Assembly (NCBI GenBank): GCA_964589175.1
Contig: CAZPRY010000010.1
Span: 1 to 64,000, forward strand
DNA length: 64,000 nucleotides
Source of the DNA: CAZPRY01 sp964589175
Lineage (GTDB): Bacteria; Fidelibacterota; UBA2242
Direction of reading: 5' to 3'
How positions within the stretch are numbered: position 1 is the first letter of the stretch; each line of letters opens with the position of its first letter. A program made the translations under genes and the position numbers. Below, one piece after another: positions 37,299 to 46,294 of this stretch. Below the pieces are notes generated by a model that had not been told where the DNA came from, made no database searches, and was given only the letters and a program-made list of their open reading frames with translations.

Positions 37299-38309
37299 AT
37301 GACAATTATAAAACCTGATTTTAACCGACTGGCGACCGCTGTAAAATACGCGGAACCCGACCGCCTGCCGCTGGCGGAACTCTGGATCGACGCGGAGGTC
37401 AAAACCGCTTTCCTGGACGATAAAGCCGGGACGGAATTCGATTGCCGCCGGGCAGGTTACGACCTGGCGCAGGACATCCGCTTCTGGCTCTCGGCCGGGT
37501 ACGATTACCTGCGTCTGTCGCCGCGCTACGAATTTTTCCAGAGCTGGCTGAAAGACCCACGGAGCGATTTCGCGCAGGCCACCGATACGTTTATCCGGAG
37601 CGTCGACTACAGCGATCTGGAAAAGGCCGCGGGGCTGTTGCCCGAGGGGATGAAGGTGATTTTCGTGCCGCAGGGCGGCATCTACGAGCACGCCTGGATC
37701 AACATCGGCTACGAGAATTTCATGATGGGCCTTTTCGAAGACCCGGAATATATCCGCAATATCTGCGACAGCCTGGGCGCGGCACTCTATGCGATGTACG
37801 CCCGGGCGGCCGTCTGCGAACATGTCGGCGGACTCTGGCTCTCCGATGATATCGCCTATACCGAATCCCTGATCATGTCGCCGGAGGTGATTCGCAAATA
37901 CCTCTTTCCGTGGTACGAGAAGTACGCGGCCCTGGCCCATCAAAACGGTAAACTCTTTTTCTTTCACTCCGACGGCAACCAAACGCCGCTGATCGATGAT
38001 TTTATCGCTATGCACTTCGACGCCATTCATCCCATTGAACCAAAGTCCTGGGATATCGCGGTGCTAAAACAGCGGGTGCAAGGCAAACTGGCCCTGCTCG
38101 GCTCGGTGGATATGGATTATCCCCTGGCGCGGGGAACGGTTGCGGAGATTCGCGAGTACGTACGACAACGCATTTTGGAAATCGCACCGGGCGGCGGTTT
38201 TGCGATCGGTTCCAGTAATTCGGTGGCAAAGTACATCCCTGTCCAAAACTACCGGGCCATGCTACAGGCGGTGCAGGAATTCGGTCAATATCCAATCCGG
38301 AGTAGATGA
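37299..38309 (+). CDS. UroD/MtaA-like protein with H-x-D motif
   Basis: A 336-residue member of the UroD superfamily. FFFHSDGNQTPL replaces the Cys of H-x-C by Asp, and the C-terminal loop AIGSSNSVAKY has no Cys or His, close to the sequence in the gene at 1313. Metal binding may be changed or lost. ATG 37299 is used rather than the TTG at 37293. It follows the isomerase-like gene by 6 bases and overlaps the PfkB gene by 4 bases (ATGA), so it is embedded in the sugar-metabolism operon. Confidence 0.72.
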   Translation: MTIIKPDFNRLATAVKYAEPDRLPLAELWIDAEVKTAFLDDKAGTEFDCRRAGYDLAQDIRFWLSAGYDYLRLSPRYEFFQSWLKDPRSDFAQATDTFIRSVDYSDLEKAAGLLPEGMKVIFVPQGGIYEHAWINIGYENFMMGLFEDPEYIRNICDSLGAALYAMYARAAVCEHVGGLWLSDDIAYTESLIMSPEVIRKYLFPWYEKYAALAHQNGKLFFFHSDGNQTPLIDDFIAMHFDAIHPIEPKSWDIAVLKQRVQGKLALLGSVDMDYPLARGTVAEIREYVRQRILEIAPGGGFAIGSSNSVAKYIPVQNYRAMLQAVQEFGQYPIRSR

Positions 38310-39502
38310 AAAAGATGCACAAAGCTGAAATCGTGGTAGCCGGGCATGTCTGCCTGGACTTTATTCCGCAGCTGGAATCGAAACCGGGAGTTGATCTGAT
38401 CGAGCCCGGTAAACTGTTGCGTGTCGGAGCGGCTCAAATCTCAACCGGCGGAACGGTATCGAATGTCGGAATTGCCCTGCGCAAACTGGGTATTTCGGTT
38501 CGCTTGATGGGAAAAGTCGGCGACGACCTTTTCGGGCAGGCGATCATCGAACGGTTCAGGCAGATCGCACCCGAGTTACCGGAGCGCATGCTGCGGGCCG
38601 AGGGCCAAACGACTTCGTACACGGTAGTCGTGAATCCGCCCGGACGGGACCGCAGTTTCTGGCATCATCCGGGGACGAACGATACCTACACGGCATCCGA
38701 CGTCCAGACAACTGATCTGATTGGCGCGCGCCTGTTTCATTTCGGCTACCCGCCGCTGATGGAACGTATGTACGCCGACGAAGGCCGGGAATTGGTGGAA
38801 CTTTTTCGGATGGTGAAGGCGGCCGGGCTCGTCACTTCTCTCGACATGGCCTACCCCGATCCGGATTCTCCGGCCGGGCAGGCGGACTGGCCTAAAATTT
38901 TGGCGAATGTTTTACCCTATGTGGACATTTTCCTGCCGAGCCTGGACGAAATTCTGTTCATGATCGATCGTCCGAAGTTTATCGCATTGACGCAGGATGG
39001 CTCCGATCTGGAAAAGCAGATCGACGAGTCGCTGTTGCGGCAAATTTCGGACAGCCTGATCGGATGGGGCGCCGCGATTGTGGGCCTCAAACTCGGTAGC
39101 CGGGGATTTTACTTGCGCACAACGGCCGAAAAATCCCGCTTGCCGGCGATTCTCGGGGACGCCGACACCTGGACCGACCGCGAGATGATTTCGCCCTGTT
39201 TCAAGGTAAATGTCAGGGGCACCACCGGTTCCGGGGATTGTACGATTGCCGGTTTCCTGGCGGCCTTTGTTAAAATGAAGAATCCCGAAGATACGGTCAA
39301 TGCCGCAGTCGGGACGGGTGCCTGCAATGTCGAAGCGCTCGACGCCACTTCCGGAATCCCCGACTGGGAAACGTTACAGGGCCGGATCAAATCAGGCTGG
39401 TCAAAACACCCGCTCTCTTCCGGTTTTACGGATTGGAGATGGAACGGGAAGGATCAACTGGCGCGTGGCCACCGGGATCGCGGATCGATGTCGGCCGTTT
39501 AA
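38306..39502 (+). CDS. PfkB-family carbohydrate kinase
   Basis: A 398-residue kinase of the ribokinase/PfkB family, longer than the usual 300-330 residues. The N-terminal AEIVVAGHVCLDFIP and GGTVSNVGIALRKLGI form the sugar-binding half; the C-terminal VRGTTGSGDCTIAGFLAAF has the catalytic Asp and anion hole. The last 30 residues (SSGFTDWRWNGKDQ onward) extend past the normal fold. It is translationally coupled to the UroD-like gene upstream and followed by the lyxose-isomerase-like gene. Fructose or a related ketose is the likely substrate. Confidence 0.85.
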   Translation: MKKMHKAEIVVAGHVCLDFIPQLESKPGVDLIEPGKLLRVGAAQISTGGTVSNVGIALRKLGISVRLMGKVGDDLFGQAIIERFRQIAPELPERMLRAEGQTTSYTVVVNPPGRDRSFWHHPGTNDTYTASDVQTTDLIGARLFHFGYPPLMERMYADEGRELVELFRMVKAAGLVTSLDMAYPDPDSPAGQADWPKILANVLPYVDIFLPSLDEILFMIDRPKFIALTQDGSDLEKQIDESLLRQISDSLIGWGAAIVGLKLGSRGFYLRTTAEKSRLPAILGDADTWTDREMISPCFKVNVRGTTGSGDCTIAGFLAAFVKMKNPEDTVNAAVGTGACNVEALDATSGIPDWETLQGRIKSGWSKHPLSSGFTDWRWNGKDQLARGHRDRGSMSAV

Positions 39503-39522
39503 AGCGTTTTTTGAGGTAATTC

Positions 39523-40056
39523 ATGCTGGATAAAAAGATTGTTAACAAAGCCCGCGAACGCGCTGCCGCCATGCTGGCCGACGCCGGAATCGTAATTACG
39601 CCCGCCGAAGCTGCGGCTATGGAAATTGTCGATTTCGGGCTGAATCAGTTGGAGTCGCAGGGGCTGGAAATTGTGGTCTACATTAACACCGAAATCTATT
39701 GTGCCAAGGAACTGGTGCTCTTTCCGCATCAGACCTGTCCCGAACACCGCCATCCCGGCCGCGACGGCAAAGCCGGAAAGATGGAAACTTTCCGCTGCCG
39801 TAAGGGGGAGGTTTTGCTTTACATTGAGGGTGAAAAGACCGCCCGGATTCAGGCCAGGGTCCCGGCCGGCAGTGAGGCATTCTATACCGTATTTCATGAA
39901 GTTGTGCTCAATCCCGGCGAACAGTTCACGATTCCTTCCGATACGCTGCACTGGTTTCGGGCCGGGGAAGAGGGCGCGATTGTCTCGGAATTTTCGAGCA
40001 CGAGTCACGACGATAGCGATATATTCACAGACACCAACATAAAACGGGTGGAGTAA
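39523..40056 (+). CDS. D-lyxose/D-mannose isomerase-like cupin
   Basis: A 177-residue cupin. CPEHRHPG with KMETFRCRKGEV holds the His and Glu metal ligands, and PSDTLHWFRAGEEGAI with EFSSTSHDDSD matches the D-lyxose isomerase family. Known members convert D-lyxose to D-xylulose and D-mannose to D-fructose with a divalent metal. With the mannosidase genes around it, mannose to fructose is the natural role here; the kinases next to it would then make fructose 6-phosphate. Confidence 0.82.
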   Translation: MLDKKIVNKARERAAAMLADAGIVITPAEAAAMEIVDFGLNQLESQGLEIVVYINTEIYCAKELVLFPHQTCPEHRHPGRDGKAGKMETFRCRKGEVLLYIEGEKTARIQARVPAGSEAFYTVFHEVVLNPGEQFTIPSDTLHWFRAGEEGAIVSEFSSTSHDDSDIFTDTNIKRVE

Positions 40057-40060
40057 GACG

Positions 40061-41107
40061 ATGAAACTGCATAGCAAAAATTGGACGAGGCGCGAGATCG
40101 AACAACGGGTTGGCCGGATCGAACAGATCGGCGGAATCAAACGCTACCATCTCGCCGGCGGAAAAACTGACGGGGTGGAACAGGTGCAGTTGCGCACCGG
40201 TGCCGGATTGACGTACTACATCAATGTTTCGAGGGGCATGGACATCTCGCTCGCGGAGTACAGCGGGACGCCGCTGAGCTGGCAGTCGTCCAACGGCGAT
40301 GTTCATCCGGCTTTCTGGAGAGGCGCTGCACTGGATTGGCTGGAGACCGCGGTTGGTGGTTTGCTGATGACCTGCGGTCTGACCCAGGTTGGCTCGCCCT
40401 GCACGGACGGTGATGAGAGTTTAGGACTGCACGGCGATGTCCATCTGCTGGCGGCCGAGTTGTTACGCTGCGAGGGGGAATGGACCGGAGATGAGTACAT
40501 CATGACCGTCAAGGGGCGCCTGCGTCATTCGCGCTATTTCAGCGAAAACATTGTCCTGACACGTACGATCCGCAGCCATCTCGGGAAAAACAAAATCACC
40601 ATTGACGATTCAGTCGAAAACGCCGGTTTTCAAAAAATCCCGCATATGGTCCTCTACCATTTTAATTTCGGCTTTCCGTTGATCAGCGAGGACGCGGAGC
40701 TCAATATTCCCTCCGGGCGGATCACGGCCCGGGATAAAGATATTCCGGTTGAGGATTTCGATCGCTGGCAAGCGCCGACGGCGGGATATTGCGAACGGGT
40801 CTATTATCATGAAGATTTAAAAAGTGTCGATAAGATTGCCGAGGCGACCATCCGCCAGCCCCGTTTTCCGATCGGCGGCAGCTTGCGGCCTATCAGCGTC
40901 ACACTATCCTGGGATACCACGCACCTGCCGCTCCTGGTGCAATGGAAAGCACCCGGTGAAGGCACGCATGTGCTGGGTCTGGAACCGGCCAATTGTCATG
41001 TGGAAGGCCGTATTGTGGAGCGCGAAAGGGGCAGTTTGCAGTATCTGGAACCCGGCGAGAAACGCGATTATCATGTCACCCTGGAAATCATCGACACGGA
41101 GAGTTAA
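40061..41107 (+). CDS. Aldose 1-epimerase-like protein (DUF4432)
   Basis: A 348-residue protein of galactose-mutarotase-like fold. RTGAGLTYYINVSRGMDIS, GGLLMTCGLTQVGSPC, HGDVHL and GLEPANCHVEG match the DUF4432 group. Such proteins may interconvert anomers of free or modified sugars. It starts 4 bases after the isomerase stop and ends 3 bases before the next UroD gene, so it belongs to the same operon. No signal peptide. Confidence 0.75.
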   Translation: MKLHSKNWTRREIEQRVGRIEQIGGIKRYHLAGGKTDGVEQVQLRTGAGLTYYINVSRGMDISLAEYSGTPLSWQSSNGDVHPAFWRGAALDWLETAVGGLLMTCGLTQVGSPCTDGDESLGLHGDVHLLAAELLRCEGEWTGDEYIMTVKGRLRHSRYFSENIVLTRTIRSHLGKNKITIDDSVENAGFQKIPHMVLYHFNFGFPLISEDAELNIPSGRITARDKDIPVEDFDRWQAPTAGYCERVYYHEDLKSVDKIAEATIRQPRFPIGGSLRPISVTLSWDTTHLPLLVQWKAPGEGTHVLGLEPANCHVEGRIVERERGSLQYLEPGEKRDYHVTLEIIDTES

Positions 41108-41110
41108 TCC

Positions 41111-42346
41111 ATGAATTCACGCCAAAGAGTACTTGCGGCGATCAATCATGAACCGGTCGATCGCATCCCGGTCGACTTCGGCGGGCACCGTTCGTCGGGC
41201 ATCATGGCCATGGCCTACGCACGATTAAAAGAGTATCTCGGCATCCGGGAGGGGGCCGTCTATGTCTACGATCTGCCGCAGCAGTTGGCGATTGTGGAGC
41301 CGGCGGTACTGGATGAATTGGGCGTTGATGTGATCGAAATGGGCCGCGGGTTTCTGCTCGACGACAGCGACTGGAAGGATTGGGAGTTACCCGACGGGAC
41401 GCCCTGCAAGGTTCCCTATTACATCAACCTGGCCGAGCCCGATGGGGACTGGTATCTGCTGGCCGAAGACGGGCGTGAGTTGGCGGTGCGCAAAAAGGGC
41501 ACGCCTTTCATGGAGCAGATTCACTACCCGATGGCCGGGTGTGATTTTGAAAACGAGGATTTCGACGATATTGAAGAGCAATTCAAATATTCCATGTGGA
41601 CCGGTGTGGCGACGCCCGGCGGGCATCTGCCGTTGGACGAAGAGGGCTTGAAGAAATTGCGTTCCGGCGCGAAGAAGTTGCGCGAATCCACCGACAAAGC
41701 TATTGTCGGGTTGTTCGGAGGCAATGTCTTCGAAATTCCCCAGTTTCTGTTTCGCATGGACAATTACCTGACCTACATGGGCCTCTATCCCGAAGCAACT
41801 ATGCGCCTGTCGCAAAAGCTCTGCGACATTCATCTGAAGAATCTCGAAAAATGGCTGAGCGCGGTTGGACCCTATATCGATGTGATCCTGTTCGGCGACG
41901 ATTTCGGCACACAGACCGGGCCGTTTTTCTCGAACGCGATGTATCGGCAGTACTACAAACCCGATCAGCAGAAAATGTGGAAACGCACGAAGGAACTCGC
42001 GGACGTCAGGATCATGCTGCACTCCTGCGGCGCGATCGAACCGTTGCTGCCCGACCTGATCGAAGCCGGACTCGAGGCGGTCAACCCGGTCCAGATTTCG
42101 TGCAACGGGATGGACCCGGCGCTTCTGAAAAAACGGCATGGCGATCGGATTTGTTTCTGGGGCGGCGGCTGCGACACGCGCGACATCCTGCCGCATCACA
42201 CGCCCGCGGAGGTGGCCGCCCACGTCCGCAAGCAGGTGGAGATCATGCGCCGCGGCAGCGGATTCGTCTTTCAGCAGGTCCACAATATCATGGCCGATAT
42301 CCGCCCGGAGAATGTAATCGCCCTGTTTAAGGCCGTGAACCGATGA
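41111..42346 (+). CDS. UroD/MtaA-like methyltransferase-family protein, long form
   Basis: A 411-residue UroD-superfamily protein, the longest of the seven in the window. MNSRQRVLAAINHEPVDRIP is the standard family opening; MLHSCGAIEPLLPDL has the H-x-C pair and the loop FVFQQVHNIM may supply a His. An insertion of about 60 residues in the first half (residues 85-150) explains the extra length. It is the last gene of the plus-strand run begun at 4.85 kb; a minus-strand gene follows. Confidence 0.78.
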   Translation: MNSRQRVLAAINHEPVDRIPVDFGGHRSSGIMAMAYARLKEYLGIREGAVYVYDLPQQLAIVEPAVLDELGVDVIEMGRGFLLDDSDWKDWELPDGTPCKVPYYINLAEPDGDWYLLAEDGRELAVRKKGTPFMEQIHYPMAGCDFENEDFDDIEEQFKYSMWTGVATPGGHLPLDEEGLKKLRSGAKKLRESTDKAIVGLFGGNVFEIPQFLFRMDNYLTYMGLYPEATMRLSQKLCDIHLKNLEKWLSAVGPYIDVILFGDDFGTQTGPFFSNAMYRQYYKPDQQKMWKRTKELADVRIMLHSCGAIEPLLPDLIEAGLEAVNPVQISCNGMDPALLKKRHGDRICFWGGGCDTRDILPHHTPAEVAAHVRKQVEIMRRGSGFVFQQVHNIMADIRPENVIALFKAVNR

Positions 42347-42424
42347 ACTGCAAATAGAGCGAGTTTGCCCCGGCAAGGCATTTGTGCATTAATTATGTTT
42401 TTTGAAAAAAAGAAAAGAAATGGC

Positions 42425-43291
42425 TTATCTGACGAGGTGGCGGAGACGCTCGGTTAATTGACGTTTAATTTCACCATTCGTTTCGGGATCACGATTGGCC
42501 TGCCATTGACGATTCAAATCCAGGATTTCCTGTCGCTGAGATGCGGTAATTCGACCGCGGGTCTGTTCGTCCTGCATCCACTGTTCAAAGCGGCCGATCC
42601 AGTCTTTCAGGCAACCGACATCATCCGCCGTCCGGGTAATTTTTTGACTGTCCATTTGCCCATAATATAGACGGTTCTGATCACAGCTGTTACGTTCAAT
42701 GTTGACTTCGAAAAGAGGATCGATTTCTAAAGAACCCAGACCCGATTGGTCTTTTGCCAGTAAATCTGTATCAACACTGACAGGCACGACCTGGCAAATG
42801 TAATGGGTGTAATATCGGCCGAGCCTGGTTTTCTGAAAAACGGTTGCTTCAAGGTTAATCGGGCACTCAGTGATGCCGCAGGGACGGACTTTTTTAGAGG
42901 GAAGGGCGGTTAGACCGGCGACATCTATTTCACTAATACCCCTTGGAATTGGTAATCCGGTCAGGGTGCTCTGCCGCATTAGTTCGGCCGGAATGAAACT
43001 GATCACACATTCGGGTACTTCTTCAAGATTGAAAAAGCCATGGCGAGCCTCGATAACATTGCCCTCATCAGGCAGATCGGCATGTCCCAGAGAAAAACTA
43101 AAATAGTATTCGCCGGGTTTATTGTTTCTTGGCAGACTGGCGCCGATACAGGTGCCTAGTGTTACAGGAGTAACGTTAAGGTTGCCGGCATGGTCGACGG
43201 TCGTAATGAAATAGGCGATTTGAGGTGGTTGGATCCAGCGGTAATTAGGCCAGCTATCCGGGCTTTCAAGATCAAAATAGCGCTTTTCCAT
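42425..43291 (-). CDS. Flavoredoxin-like FMN-binding split-barrel protein
   Basis: A 288-residue protein. The first 200 residues match the flavin reductase-like/flavoredoxin split barrel (WIQPPQIAYFITTVDHAGN, NVTPVTLGTCIGASLP, FNLEEVPECVISFI). The last 80 residues are a helical extension not typical of the family. ATG 43291 is preferred over 43312 because CAGGAG lies about 10 bases before it. Such proteins bind FMN and move electrons. A link to reductive reactivation of the corrinoid protein is possible but is only a guess. It diverges from the GH38 gene at 43373. Confidence 0.75.
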   Translation of the reverse strand: MEKRYFDLESPDSWPNYRWIQPPQIAYFITTVDHAGNLNVTPVTLGTCIGASLPRNNKPGEYYFSFSLGHADLPDEGNVIEARHGFFNLEEVPECVISFIPAELMRQSTLTGLPIPRGISEIDVAGLTALPSKKVRPCGITECPINLEATVFQKTRLGRYYTHYICQVVPVSVDTDLLAKDQSGLGSLEIDPLFEVNIERNSCDQNRLYYGQMDSQKITRTADDVGCLKDWIGRFEQWMQDEQTRGRITASQRQEILDLNRQWQANRDPETNGEIKRQLTERLRHLVR

Positions 43292-43372
43292 GATAATTAA
43301 CTCCTGTGCCATGCGATAGAAATTAAACGAATCAAGAGAGTTTTCAAAGAGTTGAAAGGATCCGATAATAAC

Positions 43373-46099
43373 ATGAAAAAAGATTTAAAACAATATACAG
43401 CCCATTATATCTCCGGCACCCATTGGGACCGCGAATGGTATCGCCCGTTTCAGGAATTCCGGCTCCTGCTGGTGGAATTGATCGACGATTTACTCGACCT
43501 GATGGAGGGCCACAATGGCTTCGACTATTTTCATCTGGACGGCCAGACCTGCGTGCTGGAGGACTACCTGGAAGTCCGGCCGGAGAATGAAGCGCGCCTG
43601 AAAACGCTGATTCAGGCTGGACGCATCCTGATCGGTCCGTGGTTCACGATGCCCGATCTTTTCAGTCCCGATGACGAATCGCTGGTCCGCAATTTTCTGA
43701 CCGGGCGGCGCATCAGCCGCGAATGGGGTGTGGAGCCGATGCCGGTGGCCTATACCTGCGATATGTTCGGCCATCCGTCCCAGATGCCGCAGATTTACGC
43801 CGGATTCGATCTCAAACATTGTGTGCTGGGGCGCGGCACCAACGAGCACAGCACGCCGGCTTTTTTCAACTGGCGGGCGCCCGACGGCAGCACGGTTTTC
43901 GTTTTTAAACTGCAGGACCACATGGGTTACGGCGCCTTCATGGGCGCGCGCGGAGCGCTGGAGTCGGATTATTTTGGTGACCGGGAGCTCGCCTTGCAGG
44001 AAGCCCGCAAGAGCCTGAAAAGTTACATCGAGCATGAAATCGGCCGGGCGAACGGCGACACGCTCTGCCTGATCGATTCGCTGGATCATAAGAAACCGGC
44101 CAAAGATGCGCCGTCCTATGTGAAGATGATTCATGACGTGGCCCCCGATGTTATTGCGAAACATTCCACCCTGCCGGATTTTTTCAACGATGCCGAGAAG
44201 GGCGCCTTCGATGTTCCGACGCGCAACGGCGAATTGCGCGAGCCGTCCAAAAACCGCAATCCCTATCTCTGGCTGATTCCCAACTGCGTGTCGGCGCGGG
44301 TGCGCATGAAGCGGGCCAACGACGAATGCCAGTCCCTGCTCGAACGCTGGGTCGAACCGTGGATGGCTTTCGCCAATTTGGCCGGGGCGCAGCTGCCGGA
44401 AAAATTTCTGCAAATCGCCTGGAAGAACCTGCTGCTGAACCACGCCCACGACAGTATCTGCGGCTGCTCGATCGACCAGGTGCACCGCGATATGCTGTAC
44501 CGCTACGATCAGTGCCGTGTCCTGGGCCGGCAGTTGCGCAATAAAGCCTTCGGTTTCCTGACACAGGATTGCCGGGAACTGGGCCGGGCTGAACACGAGT
44601 TCACCCTGGCAATCGCCAATCCGCTGCCCTGGCGTCGTCGCGAAGTCGTCGTTTTTAATGTCGATCTGCCGCTGGATTTTCCGACGGTTTTTACTGAAGG
44701 TTTTGCGGGATCGCAGGACATCAAATCCTTTACGCTGTGGAATGCGGACGGCCGGGAAATCCCCTACCAGCGCCTGTCGATCGATCCGCGGACCCAGGAG
44801 CGCACGGCCTTCGCCCAGGTCGAAAACCAGGGCGGCGACGGAGAGTTCACGCGTTACCGGGTGGCCGCCGAAATCAAACTGCCGGCCATGGGCTTTACGT
44901 CTATCCTGGTTAAGCCCTGCCCGACGCCCTATCGCCTGATGGGCAGCCTGCGCACGGGACCGGCCAGCGCCGCAAACGAGTTTCTTGCGATTGCAATCGA
45001 ATCCAACGGCACCCTGACACTGACCGATAAGATGACCGGAGAAAGCTATCGCGATTTACTGACGTTCGAAGACATCAGCGAGATCGGCAGCGGCTGGTTT
45101 CATTCGCCGACGGTAGCCGATGAATTCGTGCTCTCCTCGGCATCACCGGCCCAGGTCTCGGTTGTCCATGACGGCCCGGAAATTGTGACATTCAAAGTGA
45201 GCCTGGCGCTGAACGTTCCGTTGCGCTATGACCGCTTGCGTGAAAAACGCTCCGGGGCGCGCGTCGACCTGCCGGTTACGAATTATATCACACTAACAAA
45301 AAGCGCCGCTATGGTGGTAGTGGAGACGGTCATCGACAACCGGGCCGAGGACCATTGCCTGCGCCTGCTGCTGCCCACCGATGTGCTTGAAGCGAAAACT
45401 TATCTGGCGCAGCATCCTTTCGATTTTGTCGAGCGCGAGATCCGTCTGAATCCCGAGACAGCCCGCTGGCAGGAAGTGGATCTGGTTGAAAAACCTTTTC
45501 TGCATCTGCAGGCTGTGGGCGCCGGAAAGCGCGGCCTGGCTTTTCTGGCGGGCGGCGGTCTGCACGAGGGCGGCGTCCGCGACGATCAACGCCGGACGAT
45601 GCAGGTGACCCTGCTGCGCTCTTTCCGGCGCACCTTTTCAACGGCCGGTGAAAGCGACGGGCTGGAACTGGGTGAAATCCGGCATCGCTTTGCGCTGATG
45701 CCCTTTGCCGGTGAACTCGACAGGGTAGTGGCTATGGAGAACGTTTTGGCACTGCAGGCCGGAATCCTGACGCGCCAATCAGGCAAAATATCTTCCGGTT
45801 ATCCGAAAATGTCAAAAGACGGTCAAGCGCAGAAATCCTTCATCGAACTGCTGGACCGCAACCTGGTTATCTCCGCCGTCAAGGCCGCAGAGGATGGCTG
45901 CGGGCTGATCGTGCGGCTCTGGAATCCCGGCGATGAAGCGCGATCGGAAAAGCTGCTGTTCGGGGAAACACCGCTATCGGCGATCTATTGCAAACTGTCG
46001 GAAGACGATCTCGCAGAGCCTGTTCCAAACATCGAAGGGAAAACGGTTATCATCGAGGCCGGTCCGCGCAAGATCGTGACGCTGAGGGTCAAGTTCTAA
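43373..46099 (+). CDS. GH38 alpha-mannosidase with intact active site
   Basis: A 908-residue cytoplasmic family 38 glycoside hydrolase. SGTHWDREW gives metal ligands His17 and Asp19; YTCDMFGHPSQMPQI gives nucleophile and ligand Asp130; NHAHDSICGCS gives His359. The beta-domains follow as in the family. ATG 43373 with AAAGGA 11 bases upstream is preferred over the in-frame TTG at 43352. It has the same general plan as the gene at 27667 but keeps the nucleophile. It should release mannose from alpha-mannosides. It has its own promoter region shared divergently with the flavoredoxin-like gene. Confidence 0.88.
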   Translation: MKKDLKQYTAHYISGTHWDREWYRPFQEFRLLLVELIDDLLDLMEGHNGFDYFHLDGQTCVLEDYLEVRPENEARLKTLIQAGRILIGPWFTMPDLFSPDDESLVRNFLTGRRISREWGVEPMPVAYTCDMFGHPSQMPQIYAGFDLKHCVLGRGTNEHSTPAFFNWRAPDGSTVFVFKLQDHMGYGAFMGARGALESDYFGDRELALQEARKSLKSYIEHEIGRANGDTLCLIDSLDHKKPAKDAPSYVKMIHDVAPDVIAKHSTLPDFFNDAEKGAFDVPTRNGELREPSKNRNPYLWLIPNCVSARVRMKRANDECQSLLERWVEPWMAFANLAGAQLPEKFLQIAWKNLLLNHAHDSICGCSIDQVHRDMLYRYDQCRVLGRQLRNKAFGFLTQDCRELGRAEHEFTLAIANPLPWRRREVVVFNVDLPLDFPTVFTEGFAGSQDIKSFTLWNADGREIPYQRLSIDPRTQERTAFAQVENQGGDGEFTRYRVAAEIKLPAMGFTSILVKPCPTPYRLMGSLRTGPASAANEFLAIAIESNGTLTLTDKMTGESYRDLLTFEDISEIGSGWFHSPTVADEFVLSSASPAQVSVVHDGPEIVTFKVSLALNVPLRYDRLREKRSGARVDLPVTNYITLTKSAAMVVVETVIDNRAEDHCLRLLLPTDVLEAKTYLAQHPFDFVEREIRLNPETARWQEVDLVEKPFLHLQAVGAGKRGLAFLAGGGLHEGGVRDDQRRTMQVTLLRSFRRTFSTAGESDGLELGEIRHRFALMPFAGELDRVVAMENVLALQAGILTRQSGKISSGYPKMSKDGQAQKSFIELLDRNLVISAVKAAEDGCGLIVRLWNPGDEARSEKLLFGETPLSAIYCKLSEDDLAEPVPNIEGKTVIIEAGPRKIVTLRVKF

Positions 46100-46200
46100 C
46101 GATTCGGGGAAAGATTATTAGACACTAACCGGGAAGATCACTAAGATAGGATTTTTAGATTTTATTCCCATTTTCATCATCAAGCCTGAAGATATCATCT

Positions 46201-46294
46201 TTATTTCTTCACCTTCTTCACATCTTTGAGCAGTTTCTTCTCGTCGCTATCCAGTTTGCGCTGGACCTTTTTGACATCCTCAGCCGGAGGCAGA
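46201..46294 (-). repeat. 94-bp 3' segment shared with the Bro-N gene
   Basis: The last 94 bases of dinD match the last 94 of the Bro-N gene (47056-47149) with about 12 mismatches and no gap; the innermost 30 bases are identical. Both encode a tail with PPAEDVKKV and a Lys-rich end. Confidence 0.8.

Noticed and set aside
1313..42346. The UroD-like genes as heme-biosynthesis uroporphyrinogen decarboxylases
   Set aside because: Seven divergent copies, H-x-C or H-x-D motifs, no other porphyrin genes, and a corrinoid protein in the same locus all argue against it.
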